In this document: positions 13,301 through 25,140 of the stretch, in pieces
Position numbering within the stretch: the first letter of the stretch is position 1
How the letters are laid out: every line of letters starts with the position of its first letter
DNA from: Plecoglossus altivelis
Lineage: Eukaryota > Chordata > Actinopteri > Osmeriformes > Plecoglossidae
Assembly: GCA_036571765.1 (NCBI GenBank)
Contig: BROE01000013.1
Coordinates: forward strand, 13,828,999-13,892,998
Length of the DNA: 64,000 nucleotides
Reading direction: 5' to 3'
Notes under the pieces: model-generated
The model's database searches: none
The model's input: only the letters and a program-made list of their open reading frames with translations
Told to the model about the DNA's origin: nothing
Program-made: the position numbers and the translations under genes

Positions 13301-13472
13301 TGAAGTGGTTGGGAGGGAGGCTGGAGGGACAAGAGAGGAGGGAGAGCGGGAGGGAGAAGAGCGGGAGGGAGAGAGTGACATCAGTAGAGACAAAGAATGA
13401 GAGTGAGAAACCAAGGAAGAAGTGCAATGAAAAGAAAAATATATGAGAAAGAGAGGGAGAGAGGGATAGAGG

Positions 13473-13517
<45 letters not shown>

Positions 13518-13529
13518 GGGGAAAGGGGA

Positions 13530-13720
13530 TGGGGATCAATAGCTTTCTGTGGGCCATGGTCAGTTTAGAATCAGTTTCTAATTTGGCATATTAGAGTTAT
13601 AATGGCGTGTGCTGAGGCTGGTGGCGCTGGGGGACATGAGAGGTTAATTAGCTCCCCCCACTCCTGGTCTGGAGTGCAGGTTGAACGTGCCCCTGCTTTA
13701 ATTAACCTAGGGGGGTGAGG
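13530..13720. promoter_or_regulatory. Candidate conserved block with inverted TTAATTA sites
   Basis: The block is repeat-free between two GA tracts. AGGTTAATTA at 13641-13650 and its exact reverse complement TAATTAACCT at 13699-13708 form a 10-bp inverted pair 48 bp apart, each containing a homeodomain core. Confidence 0.3.
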
Positions 13721-15550
13721 AGAGAGAGAGAGATTGAGGGAGGAAGAAAGAAAGAGAGTGAGGAACGCAGTTGTTCATTTCATCTCTTAATGTTTAATGC
13801 AAGTCCTCCAGTCCTCTTTTGCTACATTTCTCATTTCATCTTCAACATCACACTACACGTACAGACCCACACACACACACACTTACCGACACAGGCTCAA
13901 AGTGCTCAAATGGACTGGAACCCATAGTGCATACACCAGTGGTCACACCCCAACACTGGGCCCTGGCTAGGGTTTTCATAAGGTGGTGTCTAGAAATAGA
14001 GAGAGAGAGGCAGGAAGATGGGGGGGGTTGAGGGCCAGAAGATAAAGGCAGGGGGAGGAAGATGGCGAGAGGTTGCAGGGTGGGTGAGCACTGGCAAGGC
14101 AGGGAGGGAGAGGCAGGAGACGAGGAGGGGAGCTTGGGTCCTCTAATGCCATCCATTCTCATTACAGCATGTCATAGAGTTTCCTTAACTGCTTCAGGGC
14201 CACAGGCTGTGTGGTCTCGTCCATGCAGATGCTGCGCACACACACTCACGCTTACACGCACGTGCACACACACAGGATATGAGACGATGTTATGAGGAAA
14301 TGTAAATTCAGACACCGTATATCTACTGAAGTTGGCATTTACAGTAGCTTAGCGGCAGGCTAGGACATTATTACAGTAAATCACAAAGATCCCCAAATGC
14401 AGATAACCTGTCTGTCCTACCGGGGGTATAAATGAGTGTGCCTTCCAACAGGCCAAGTGATGGTTCCTGTCAGTGGTGAGGTGAGGTCTGGTAGATCAGG
14501 CTATAAGGTGTATGTGTGTGTGTGTGTGGGGAGGTACGTGCCCTGCCACAGGCCCTCTTCCTGGGGCACTAGGGTGGCAGGCCCCGGGGCTGAGAGAGAG
14601 AGCTGGGCCCCGGGGCTGACAGAGAGTCCGGCTGGGTGGCGAGGTGTGACGGCTCTGGCGTTTGACCCCTGATGCTGCGGCGTGACAACGGGATGACGGC
14701 TGTAGCATTTATCATGATTAGAGCTAATTAAGAAACGCGGGGCGTTCATCACCGGAGCCTGCTCACACACTGACGGTGCTTAACCACGAGCACGGCATGA
14801 CAGACACGCTGATTTATAACAGGTGTGTCGGAGAGTGCGTGTTAGGGGAGGGGTTGTTTTGGGTTCTGTACTGTATGAGTGTCGGTGGTCGTGTGTGTAT
14901 TGTGTGTGCGCGCGTGTGTGTGTGTGTGCTTCCCATCTGCAGGGTATTGACAGGTCTGACAGGACGTTGATTATCCAGCCTGCAGGAGGCTGAGGTCTGT
15001 CGGCCCGTCACCATGGAGCGCAGCCTGGATGGAATGATGAGACAATCAGACGCAGAGAGAGAGGGGGGGGGAGTGGTGGGGGAGAGAGATAGAGATAGTC
15101 AGGTAGGGAGAGGTAGAGGGGGAGAAGGAGAGAGATGGTGAAATTGGTGCAAAAAGACCTGATAGAGATGGACAGTGGGAGGAGGAAAAGGTGTAGGGAA
15201 GGGGGGGAGGGGTGGAGGGTGGGTGGAAGGAGGCATCTAAGGTTTGTCCAGGCCATCAGGTGGATGACAATAAGCTGTCCTGTCTGGCTGACACTAAGGC
15301 CTCACTATCAGGATCAGATTAGCCATCCCCCTGACGTGACACCTTGCTACGCCTGCTGTTACACATCCAAACACACACACTCACACACAGAAACACACAC
15401 GCACACATACAGAAACACACACGCACACATAAATACACAGGCTCACAAAGCTGGTTATTCTGAGGGTAAGATGTTCCTCATCCAGGTTAATCACTTCTGG
15501 TTTTATGTCATTCTGTCAATCACTCTGTCCTTCCATATAACACCTCCCTC

Positions 15551-16240
15551 ATCCCGTCTCTCTCTCTTTTTCTCACTCTCCCCCTTTCGCTCCCTTTCCC
15601 TCTCATTTTACCTCATGCTCCTTCTCTCCCTGTCATTACCCCTCTCCTCTCATTCATCCTCCCTCCGCCCATCTCCCTTCTTCCCTCTCTCCTTCCCTCT
15701 TCCACTTGCTTCACATATCTCCCCTCTGTCCTTTCTTTTTCCCTTGCTCTTCTCCCCTCTATCCCATACTAACCCTGCTCCCCTCCCTCCCTCCCTCTCT
15801 CCCACCCACCCTCCCTCTCTNNNNNNNNNNNNNNNNNNNNNNNNNNNNNNNNNNNNNNNNNNNNNNNNNNNNNNNNNNNNNNNNNNNNNNNNNNNNNNNN
15901 NNNNNNNNNNNNNNNNNNNNNNNNNNNNNNNNNNNNNNNNNNNNNNNNNNNNNNNNNNNNNNNNNNNNNNNNNNNNNNNNNNNNNNNNNNNNNNNNNNNN
16001 NNNNNNNNNNNNNNNNNNNNNNNNNNNNNNNNNNNNNNNNNNNNNNNNNNNNNNNNNNNNNNNNNNNNNNNNNNNNNNNNNNNNNNNNNNNNNNNNNNNN
16101 NNNNNNNNNNNNNNNNNNNNNNNNNNNNNNNNNNNNNNNNNNNNNNNNNNNNNNNNNNNNNNNNNNNNNNNNNNNNNNNNNNNNNNNNCTCTCCCACCCT
16201 CCCTCTCTCCCACCCTCCCTCTCTCCCACCCTCCCTCTCT
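15551..16240. repeat. Pyrimidine-rich tract with CCCACCCTCCCTCTCT repeat, split by a gap
   Basis: 15551-15780 is degenerate CT-rich sequence. 15781-15820 and 16189-16240 are copies of a 16-bp unit, CTCTCCCACCCTCCCT, on both sides of the run of N. The unknown bases almost certainly hold more of this tandem array. Confidence 0.85.
15821..16188. other. Assembly gap (368 N)
   Basis: A run of 368 unresolved bases lies inside a C/T tandem repeat. Open frames that span it have no meaning. Confidence 1.
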
Positions 16241-16825
16241 GGTACTCCAGATGAGTGATAGTCAGGTCTGTAGTCCATGTTTCTCAAGGACCTCTGATGG
16301 GCGCCGATAATAAAACTGATGCTGCTGGCAAGGAAGTGAATCGCTGAGCCCCTCCCCTACCATCATGCAGCCCCTCCCCCAGATGTTGCCATAGTCACCA
16401 TACCCACACACAGCCGTCCGCAAGTTCACCCTATAGGCTACCAGGTATAGGCCATAATGGGTGTAGTACTGTAGAACTATGTAGTATTGTACTTAAATAG
16501 TATTGGTGGTTCTAGGAACAAATTACTTGTGGGTTTAGTTATATTACTGGTTGGTGTACTGTATATAGTTCTGATGGAATACTGTTTAGTACTAATGTAG
16601 TATTGGAGTGGGTGTAGTACTGTATTGCACTGGTCATGTAATACAGTATATAGTACTGGTGTAGCGCTGTGCTGGTGGGTGTATCACGGTGGTCTGGACT
16701 GCTGGTGCCGGGCGTCTGTACACAGGCAGGTGAAAGAAGGGAATCTCACAAGGGAGATGTAGGTAGCTGGATAGTGTTTTGGGCTCAGAACCAGACCAAT
16801 TCCATGGAGAGTAAGGCTGGCAGAT

Positions 16826-16864
<39 letters not shown>

Positions 16865-17518
16865 GTCCTCTGCGGTTCCCAGGTCAAACTACTGTTTCAC
16901 ACAGAGAGCGGTTCTCCTCAGAACCCCTCCCACTAGACAGCCTACAGGGAACGCCATACAATGCTGTTTGTCACTTACCAACGTGTCGAGCCGTGTATAT
17001 TATTGACTGAGTGTTTGTGTCTCTGACTGCTACCCTGATTTAAGACACCATGGTTGCTCTCATTGTAGCTGTGCTTTGCAAGCTGCATCCCGTGTGCTCA
17101 AATCACCAATCACACACAAGGATGGAAATAAACATTTTTTGTTATTAGCATTTCTTTCAATTATGCATAAGGCAGTGACGTGCACATTAAAACATGAAAC
17201 TAAAATCCTCATTAAATTTGCATAGAATGGCATCTAAACAGAAGCCATCCTCACACCAACACCACAGCTTTAATAGGCCCAGATGAAACGACCATGGTTA
17301 CAGAGAGCCAGGGTGTTCTGGACACCATGAGTAACTCTTTATCCCACCCGATCACCCTTCAAAAACCAAATTAATGTAATTGACTTTTAATTAATCCCCT
17401 TGATATTTGGATCAGCACATCTTAGCAACAGGTGTCCTGTTTTGAAGTGTTGCATTATTAAACAAGCATTAGAAGTGTGTGTTTGATAAAGGGGCCTGTG
17501 TCGGATGACTGTGTGTGT

Positions 17519-17550
<32 letters not shown>

Positions 17551-17690
17551 TGAAGCGCCTTCTTGTTCCTAAGTGTGTGTTAGAAGTGAGAATATAAAGA
17601 CGATTTACATCTGAGCAATGTCCTGACAACTCCAACTTGTTGTTTTCTTGAGCAAGATTAAGCTACCTAACATCAGTCACGGTGTAGCTG

Positions 17691-17724
<34 letters not shown>

Positions 17725-17898
17725 GTGTGTTTGGGGTTTGGGCAAAGCATAATGAAGGATGAATAGATAATGGTGAATATAGAGAGATCAAGGACATGGA
17801 AAGAAAGATAAGCCTGTGAGAGAGGGAGAGAGGGAATCAGAGCTTTGACAGACATGCCTCATCCCTACTCTGACAGCTCCATCAATAGCCCCAGGGCA

Positions 17899-17964
<66 letters not shown>

Positions 17965-18110
17965 CACACTCCTCTCAGTGATTGACAGCTAGCAGGTGGT
18001 CTCTGAATGGAGTTGTCAGAGCGGCTGCTGATCAGCTGTGCGTCGCCGTAACGACGGCAGAAGGCTCAGTGCGGCTGCCCAAGGTGATCTCTTGTTTTAC
18101 AGCCGACGGG
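16241..18110. other. Gene-free stretch with CA/GT runs
   Basis: 16440-16680 is a degenerate tandem repeat built on GTAGTACTG/GTATTG. (CA)n lies at 16827-16861. 17110-17420 is an AT-rich repeat-free block. (GT)n runs lie at 17514-17550 and 17694-17722, and a long perfect (CA)n run at 17899-17962. 17006-17052 matches 18826-18877 as a dispersed repeat. Confidence 0.6.
17899..17962. repeat. (CA)n microsatellite
   Basis: About 32 CA units run without interruption. Confidence 0.97.
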
Positions 18111-18352
18111 ACACACACGCAGCCACATACATACATACACACACACAGCCACACACACACACACTGCCACACACACACATGCAGCCACATACACACAGAC
18201 ACACACACACACAGCCATATACATACATACACACACGGCCACATACACACACTCACACTACCACACACACACAGCCACATAGATACATACACACACACTG
18301 TCACACACACACAGCCACAAACACACACACACACACACACACACATACACTG

Positions 18353-18384
<32 letters not shown>

Positions 18385-18505
18385 CCACATACATGCATAC
18401 ACACATAGCCACATACACACACTGCCACACACACAGCCACATACATACATACACACACACGCACTGCCACATACGCGCACACAGCCACAGCCACACACAC
18501 ACACT
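18111..18505. repeat. Long compound CA repeat with CAGCCACATACATA units
   Basis: Nearly 400 bp of CA dinucleotides are broken by recurrent words CAGCCACATA, CATACATACA and CACTGCCACA. These give loose higher-order units of about 30-45 bp. Four frames stay open across it with His/Thr or Cys/Val repeats; these are compositional artefacts. Confidence 0.95.
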
Positions 18506-18879
18506 CTGCTGCCCATTGTGAACCCCTCTCACCACTATGAACAGGGGAGAGGATCAGAGAGGCAGGTCACTTAGAGGTCAGTCACTTATTACAATGACTG
18601 CTGTTCATGAAATCACAAGGTTCTAAATTCCATCCTATCCTTTTACGTTCTATTATATTACATTTTGTTGAATTTGGTTCTGCTCTGTTCAATTCATATC
18701 ATAAGTGAGAATAATTAGGTGTATTCAGTGACTCCTCTCTCCCCCTGGTTTGGCTGTGGGATACACCTGTGTGCATGACACTGCCATCACTCCATCCCCA
18801 CCAGAAACATGCTGGAACACAAGATTGGTGAGTGTGTTTGCATGTCTAGGAATGCTACCCTGAGTTAAGACACCACAAC

Positions 18880-19240
18880 ATCACAATTTAGGATCTCAGT
18901 ATAATTACTTTTTATCTCAATATAATGACTGTTCATCTAAATATACCAACTTCTTATCACAATATACCAATTTATCTCAATATAATGACTGCTTATCTCA
19001 ATATAACGATCTTAATATTATTTACTCACTATCTAAAAATATTTCTCAATACCATGACTTTGTATATCAATAATACTTCAATAATTTCAATAAAACTGAC
19101 TTAGAATCTCAATATAATACCTTTTCTTTCCTCCATATAATGATTAAGGATTTCAACAGAATTACTTTCAATTTCAATCAAATGACTTAAATCTCAATTT
19201 AAAGACTTACCTCAATATCTCTCATCTCAATATATGAGAT
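18880..19240. repeat. AT-rich degenerate tandem repeat
   Basis: The word ATCTCAATATAATGACT and variants recur about 12-15 times with spacing near 20-30 bp. Copies are strongly diverged, which suggests an old array. A GA-rich tract follows to about 19580. Confidence 0.75.
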
Positions 19241-20350
19241 TGAGAGATGGAAAGGCAGGGGAGGACAGGAGAGAGAGAGGTCATGTTGGGAGGGAGAGAG
19301 GAGGCAGGAAGGGAGAGTAGAGAAGGATCGAGGGAAGGGGAGGAGCTTAGGAACAGAGAGGTTACTACGTGGGAAGACACTGTAAGGGCTGGTTGTGTCA
19401 AGACGCCAGAGCACGGTGAGGAAAAGAGGAAGAAAAGAGAGAAGACGAGACGACGAGAGAGGGTTAGAGAAGAGGGGTGCATCCAATGACATTCATACCG
19501 GAAGAGAGGAGGGAAGGGAGAGAGAGTCGAGGAGATGAGAGGAGGGGTGGAGGAGAGGGAGTGCGGGGAAGATAAGAGAGGGAGACCAGCAGGGGGTGGT
19601 GGACGTTATGATAATACCTGTGTCTTCCCCCCTGTTGGGAGACAGATGGAGAAGAAGCAAAGTGGCTGTCATGGCCTCTCTAACATGAATACAGAGGGAC
19701 TTATGGAGGACATGTTTCATGACTTATAAATACTTGACCCTCTCCTGGACCCCCCCATGCTGTTTCCTCCCCCAGGGTTTGGAATACAAGGAGGTTTTTT
19801 TTTTTCTTTTTCTTTTTATGAGCGATGAGGAAAGAAAAGAAAACAAATAAGGGAGCTGTTTTAATCTTTGTCCTCGCAGCAAATCATTGTTTTGATTCCT
19901 TAAATTGAAAGCAGACTTTAGTGTAATGGCGGGCACGGCTGGCGTGACTTGACGATAGCGTCTGGCTCCGTCAGACGTGCTAACTTGTCTCTAAATGAAT
20001 GCATAATTACATATTAATTATCGGTACTTAAGGAAGTGTTAGAGTTACATCTGTTTTAATTACTCCCCCCCACACACACACAACCCCACCAACCCATTCT
20101 CTAATCACATGATAGCAGATCTGCATGGATTTGTATGCAAATGACGCAGTATCCCCCCCCCCCCCCTCAGCTTAGCCCCCTCCAGAGACCAGCCTACATC
20201 GTGCAGAGAGAGATCACAGACGCCTGAGTGTTCACACAGTGTGTGTGTGTGTGGAGAACGTTCTCTCAGGACATCCACTATCGACATGGACTCTTGTTCC
20301 TCATCAACAGCTTCTCACTGGGACATTTGGGCTGTGTTCTGGGAACCACA
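19241..20350. other. Gene-free stretch
   Basis: Purine-rich GA sequence lies at 19241-19580, a poly-T/TTTTC run at 19796-19820 and an AT-rich piece at 19985-20060. A poly-C run lies at 20152-20166, and an octamer-like ATGCAAAT at 20135-20142. No coding sequence was recognised. Confidence 0.45.
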
Positions 20351-21117
20351 ACTTACCTTTAGGTGTGTTTCCCATCTTACACAGCTAAAAAACTCCGTAC
20401 CTTTAGATGTTTCCCATCTTACACACCTAAACACATCTTACCTTTAGATGTTTCCCATCTTACACACCTAAACACATCTTACCTTTAGATGTTTCCCATC
20501 TTACACACCTAAAAAAATGTACCTTTAGATGTTTCCCATCTCACACACCATAACACACCTTACCTTTAGATGTTTCCCATCTCACACACCTAAACACATC
20601 TTACCTTTATATGTGTTTCACACCTAAACACACCTTACCTTTAGGTGTGTTTCACACCTAAACACACCTTACCTTTAGGTGTGTTTCCCATCTTACACAC
20701 CTAAACACACCTTACCTTTAGGCGTGTTTCCCATCTTACACACCTAAACACACCTTACCTTTAGGTGTTTCCCATCTTACACACCATAACACACCTTACC
20801 TTTAGATGTGTTTCACACCTAAACACACCTTACCTTTAGGCGTGTTTCACACCTAAACACACCTTACCTTTAGATGTGTTTCACACCTAAACACACCTCA
20901 CCTTTAGATGTGTTTCACACCTAAACACACCTTACCTTTAGGTGTGTTTCCCATCTTACACACCTAAACACACCTTACCTTTAGATGTTTCCCATCTCAC
21001 ACACCTAAACACACCTTACCTTTAGATGTTTCCCATCTCACACACCTAAACACATCTTACATTTAGATGTTTCCCATCTCACACACCTAAACACATCTTA
21101 CCTTTAGATGTGTTTCT
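20351..21117. repeat. Hairpin-forming minisatellite, 44-bp and 35-bp units
   Basis: About 18-20 tandem units alternate between a long form of about 44 bp and a short form of about 35 bp. In the long form TTTAGGTGTGT and its reverse complement ACACACCTAAA flank a TTCCCATCTT loop. In the short form the loop has been lost and AGGTGTG abuts CACACCT through a few T bases. Each unit can therefore fold on itself, and units can pair with one another. The short form recurs in a block at 20600-20690 and 20805-20940. Confidence 0.95.
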
Positions 21118-22560
21118 CTTATCTTCAGGCTTCCCTTTGCTATGCTGTTGGAGTATTGTATTGGTACTGTTCTTGGATGGCACTGGAACTGTACTAGGGC
21201 TGGGCGATATATTGACAATTATAGATGATCAAGCATGCTTTCCCAAATAATACACCAAACGTCCCATATTACGTCCCCTTTTGGTCACATTCTGTACACT
21301 GTAACAATAGCTGTTTTGTATAAATTGTTTTTGTAAATGCAAACATATGGCTTACTGTGGTATTGCACTACAATACAATATGTAGAATATCCATCTGCCA
21401 GGACTGTGAAAGGGTCATTGTACTATAGCTCCAAATGTGTGCTGGGAATGCACCTTATTGTTAGTACTGTCCTAGTATTTCATAAGAATGGCACTAGGAC
21501 TAAATGGCAATGGGATCTAACCTAGGATAGCACATACCTGCTGTTTCTGAATCGGGATGGGAACCATACCAGATCTACACACAATGGATTCAGTTTGCAT
21601 GCAGAAAGAGAAACCCCCCTCAAATGGTCTCTCTGTGGACAAGGTGAGACTTTCCTCCTATTGACCCCCCCCCCTTCCCCCCTCTCTCTGGTCCTCCTCC
21701 CCACCCATGTTCCCCCCCAGTTGGAGTCCCACCCATGAACTTCCAAACACTACAAATAAGGTAGCGTTCTAAAGCAAGGAGACAGCAGCTTTTTTGGGCG
21801 ATAATTAAACAAGTTTTTCCTCTCTATCTCATTGTCCATTAGCAGACTCTCTCTACTTCCAAGAAAACGATCATTATCACAGACAGAAATAGGAACATAA
21901 ATTTACTCTTAATGAAAATGTCAATTAGTGGTGTGCTCTGTCAGGGGGAGTTGATATGGCCCCCATGTCTGGGGCTATGCACAGCCTCCACACAGCCCTC
22001 CATTAGGGACGATTTAGACGAGACACACACAAGTATACACGTGCAGTCATACACACGGATGGCCTTGGTTCAAAACTATTAGTTACTTTATCCAAATAGC
22101 GAATGGTAATTCGGATTCATTCCAAACTCAGCCAAAGACAGTTATGAGAAAACGTTGCCCAATGTCTTTAGCCTGATGTCAGACATGTGTTGATCGGTAT
22201 TTCATTAGGCATATTTGGACATCAAAAACAAGACACAGACGCACACATAAGAAAGACAAAGAAAAACAGTAGCTTTGTATACACAAGGCTTTGAGCATTT
22301 GCATGAGCATTAGTCCCGCAAACAGGCCATCCTGGGCTAGGACAGCATCACACAGCACAGGCAGACCTGGGTGGTCTTCTGCACCACCTGACGTGAGACC
22401 AGAGAGCACCCAGGTTGAAACACTTGTACAAACAGCCAAAACCTCATCAGTCATCTGGTTTCATCGCTAAGCTGTTTGGACCCTTCACTATCTGGCTTTG
22501 ACGAGTTGTTGTGATATTTTCATACCCATATTTGGATCATGAATCAAGAGAAGGGGGGTG
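21118..22560. other. Gene-free stretch with a hAT-like fragment
   Basis: The stretch starts with a mobile-element fragment near 21190. 21780-21960 is repeat-free AT-rich sequence with a homeodomain-like TCAATTAG. A minus-strand frame at 22454-22179 (91 codons) has no domain I recognise and is not called. Confidence 0.4.
21190..21440 (+). mobile_element. Relic of a hAT-like non-autonomous DNA transposon
   Basis: ACTAGGGCTGGGCGATATAT (21193-21212) matches from memory the widespread fish element terminus with the GGGCTGGGCGATAT core. The next 230 bp is AT-rich and not simple sequence, but I cannot find the other terminus, so the end is a guess. No transposase is present. Confidence 0.4.
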
Positions 22561-22578
22561 TTAGGAGGGCAGATGAGC

Positions 22579-22646
22579 GTGTGGTGGGGTGGGGGCGGTG
22601 GGTGGAGAGGCAGGCAGGCGGGCGGGGGGGCGGGCGGGCGGGGGGA
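22579..22646. repeat. G-rich tract with quadruplex potential
   Basis: Many G3 or longer runs (GGTGGGGTGGGGGCGGTGGG, then GGCGGGCGGGG repeats) occur within 68 bp on the plus strand. They satisfy the G3+N1-7 quadruplex pattern several times over. Confidence 0.8.
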
Positions 22647-24904
22647 ATCTATAGCATATCTTCTTCAGGGCTCAGATCAATCTAACAGTGCTCTGCTGCA
22701 AACACATCAGACCCTCGGCGCAATCCGCAAAAAAATGATTACCATTACCTCTCTCTCTTACCAGCATCCTGACAGACGATGGGGGAAATAAATGTTGTCC
22801 CCCCTCCCTCCCTATCCTTACACACACATACACACACAGATATACACACAGATACACACGCACACAGACAAGTACAAATGCACATAAACACACATGCTCG
22901 CTAAAAGACGCACACACACACACACTCAAGGATGCAGCTAAAATGACAGAAATAAAAAAGACGGATTTCCACCTAAACGTCAATAACAGGAGGATGTATT
23001 AAAAGCGCATTTGAAATTCTTAGCAGCGTTCGGCTTCATTTCTGAATGTCTGGCTCTTGCACCCTTAAAAGCACGAGGATATAAATCAATTTTGTTGCTA
23101 GCACAGAGAGACCTCAATAAAAATAAATAGATGAGCGCTGGTCACCTCGGACCCGTTTTTAAAACTTCCCTGCTGCACTGTATCCATAATTATGATTTTG
23201 ATTGTTGGTGACCACATCCTCCAGGATCAGATGTGAAGCAGAATAACCGCTCCAGAGATGAAGAGATTTATTTGTCTGAAGCCACAGCAGAGGTTGTGCA
23301 TGACAAGCAGATAGCTACCTCCTCTGCAGTAAGCACGCACTCGGAGGACAGTGGAAATCTCTGAAGCATTACCAAACCACTGTAGCAATATAACCACACG
23401 AGTATTATCGATATTCCAATTACATCAGCCTCGACTTGGGCCTTGTCTCTCTACTTGGTGAGAGGTATTTGCAACTGAAGGTGTTTGATATGTAGGCTTG
23501 TACTACGGACAGACTGAAGTACTCAGTTTAGTTTCTTTCTGTTTTTCTGCACACCTTTTTGAGTCCCCAAGCCCACATAACTCACACACGCAAGCACATA
23601 CATACATGTGCACCCATACACATGCATGCAGGCACACAGAAAGACACACACTCGCATGCCGAGCACATACGCACACGCAGTCATGCAGGTGCGCGCACAC
23701 ATACAGTATGCAGACGCACACATACATGCCTTTAGCTCCGTCTTAGAGACAGGCTGCTCCACTCTGATGGTTATCATTTGTATCAAGCTTTGTTCTGCGG
23801 TGAGGAAATAAAGGCGGTGTATTAATGGTGTATAATTATCCTTCTCTGACTGCTCTCCCTGGTGCCATACACAGGATGAATGCCAGCAGAGTCACAAACT
23901 GCAGCATTCTAGCCCATTACATCTGCAACGACTGGAGATGGGGCAACATCTGGCGACTCATCTGTGATAGAAAACAGCGTTCTGTGTTTTAATGGATATC
24001 TGGAGGCAACATTGCAATTGTAGCTCGCCATGGTAACTGTTTAGTGCTAGCGGAGAGGGATTGAGAGTTGAAGGAATGGAGGCGGAGAGGAAATGCGCGA
24101 GAGAAAGAAAGAGGAAGAGATGTGATGAAGTGATGAGGAGCGATGCATTTTTCTTTTGTATTTCCAATTATTTTCTTTCGTTTAATACAAAGAATGAGAA
24201 ACTTCCTATTTACTGAGACACCAGAAATGAACCCCGGGTTGGCTCAGTCGGTTACTTAGACATCAACACGTCTTTCTATTCCTATTTGACCTTCTGCACA
24301 GGATTTTTTTTTAAGTAGAAAGAGCCATTTGGGTTTGGTCAGTACTGTGACTGACATCCAAGCTCATTGTATAAATAAGATGGGTTTTACTGCAGGGCAG
24401 ACAAGGACATACACTGTCTCTCACAGTGTATTTGCTAACCGTCCAAAAGTAAATTACGAGTTGTCAAATGTTGCCAAAAAACCTTCAAAGTCTATTCACC
24501 TTGTTGACCTCTCGTGACCTTTGAGTGTTCCACGAGATGTGAAGCAGCAAACAAGATGACTCCACTGATGTCACTTCCTGTGTCAAAGCCTCTGTCATTG
24601 CAGTTGATTTAGTGATGTAAGCTCAAATGAGCTTTGACCACATCCTTGTAAAGCACACCACAGATCAGACTAGTGCAACCATTATGATGAGGCAAACATC
24701 ATAGAAACTGTCTGACTGAATAAAGTTCCATGTTTGAGACCTGAGATTGAATGTTTGGACTGAGATACCTCATTTTTTGAAGTATTTTGTCTATTTGTAA
24801 GTGCGTGTGTGTGGCGGAGGGGGGGGTGGGGTGTGTGTGTGTAGGTGTGGGTGTGTGGGCATGTGTGAGAGAGTTTGTCGAGGACCATTGTTCAGTCTTG
24901 GCTC
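22647..24904. other. Gene-free stretch
   Basis: CA-type degenerate repeats lie at 22815-22925 and 23580-23730. 22980-23160 is a repeat-free block with candidate conserved character. 23820-24230 and 24330-24780 look like unique sequence. GCTCAGTCGGTTA near 24243 resembles a tRNA A-box, but no B-box follows. No exon is supported. Confidence 0.4.
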
Positions 24905-25140
24905 ACCGACCTCCATTTGTGCTGAATCAGAATCAGTTTTTGATTTTGTTATGTAGGTAAGGTTAAACAATCACACAAGTTACTGTGGCAGGATGGTGCA
25001 TACAATAAACATATACAAATCTTACCTTCGAAAAGGTATAAATGTATACATATGATAAAAGTCTTCAAAACTAAGCTAAACAAGATGCTGAAGAGCTAAA
25101 CAATGTACTGAAAAGCCAAACAACAAGACACACAATAGAT
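24905..25140. mobile_element. Degenerate interspersed repeat with GAATCAGAATCAG head
   Basis: GAATCAGAATCAG (24923-24935), followed by a T-rich stretch and later GGATGGTGCATACAATAAACA, resembles from memory a dispersed repeat common in ray-finned fishes that begins AGAATCAGAATCAG. It is strongly diverged, and the boundaries are approximate. Confidence 0.35.

Larger units (their letters stand above)
12681..15550. other. Gene-free stretch with possible conserved blocks and GA tracts
   Basis: The stretch contains a (GGT)n run at 13072-13101, a (GA)n tract at 13447-13522, repeat-free AT-rich blocks at 13195-13300 and 13530-13720, and a further AT-rich piece with GAGCTAATTAAG at 14715-14730. GT runs lie at 14510-14530 and 14890-14930. 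A (GA)/(G)-rich tract covers 15050-15230 and a CA patch 15370-15440. Confidence 0.5.

Noticed and set aside
15135..16310. 391-codon plus-strand open frame
   Set aside because: It crosses 368 unresolved bases and CT-rich repeats; no real coding evidence.
18111..18505. Possible CRISPR-like regular repeat
   Set aside because: Repeats are CA-rich words without unique spacers; a eukaryotic compound microsatellite.
18032..18574. His/Thr-rich plus and Cys/Val-rich minus frames of 100-179 codons
   Set aside because: Products of the CA compound repeat.
22179..22454. 91-codon minus-strand frame with a hydrophobic C-terminal half
   Set aside because: Isolated, no splice or promoter context, not recognised.
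24236..24260. Possible tRNA A-box (GCTCAGTCGGTTA)
   Set aside because: No B-box at the right distance and no cloverleaf.
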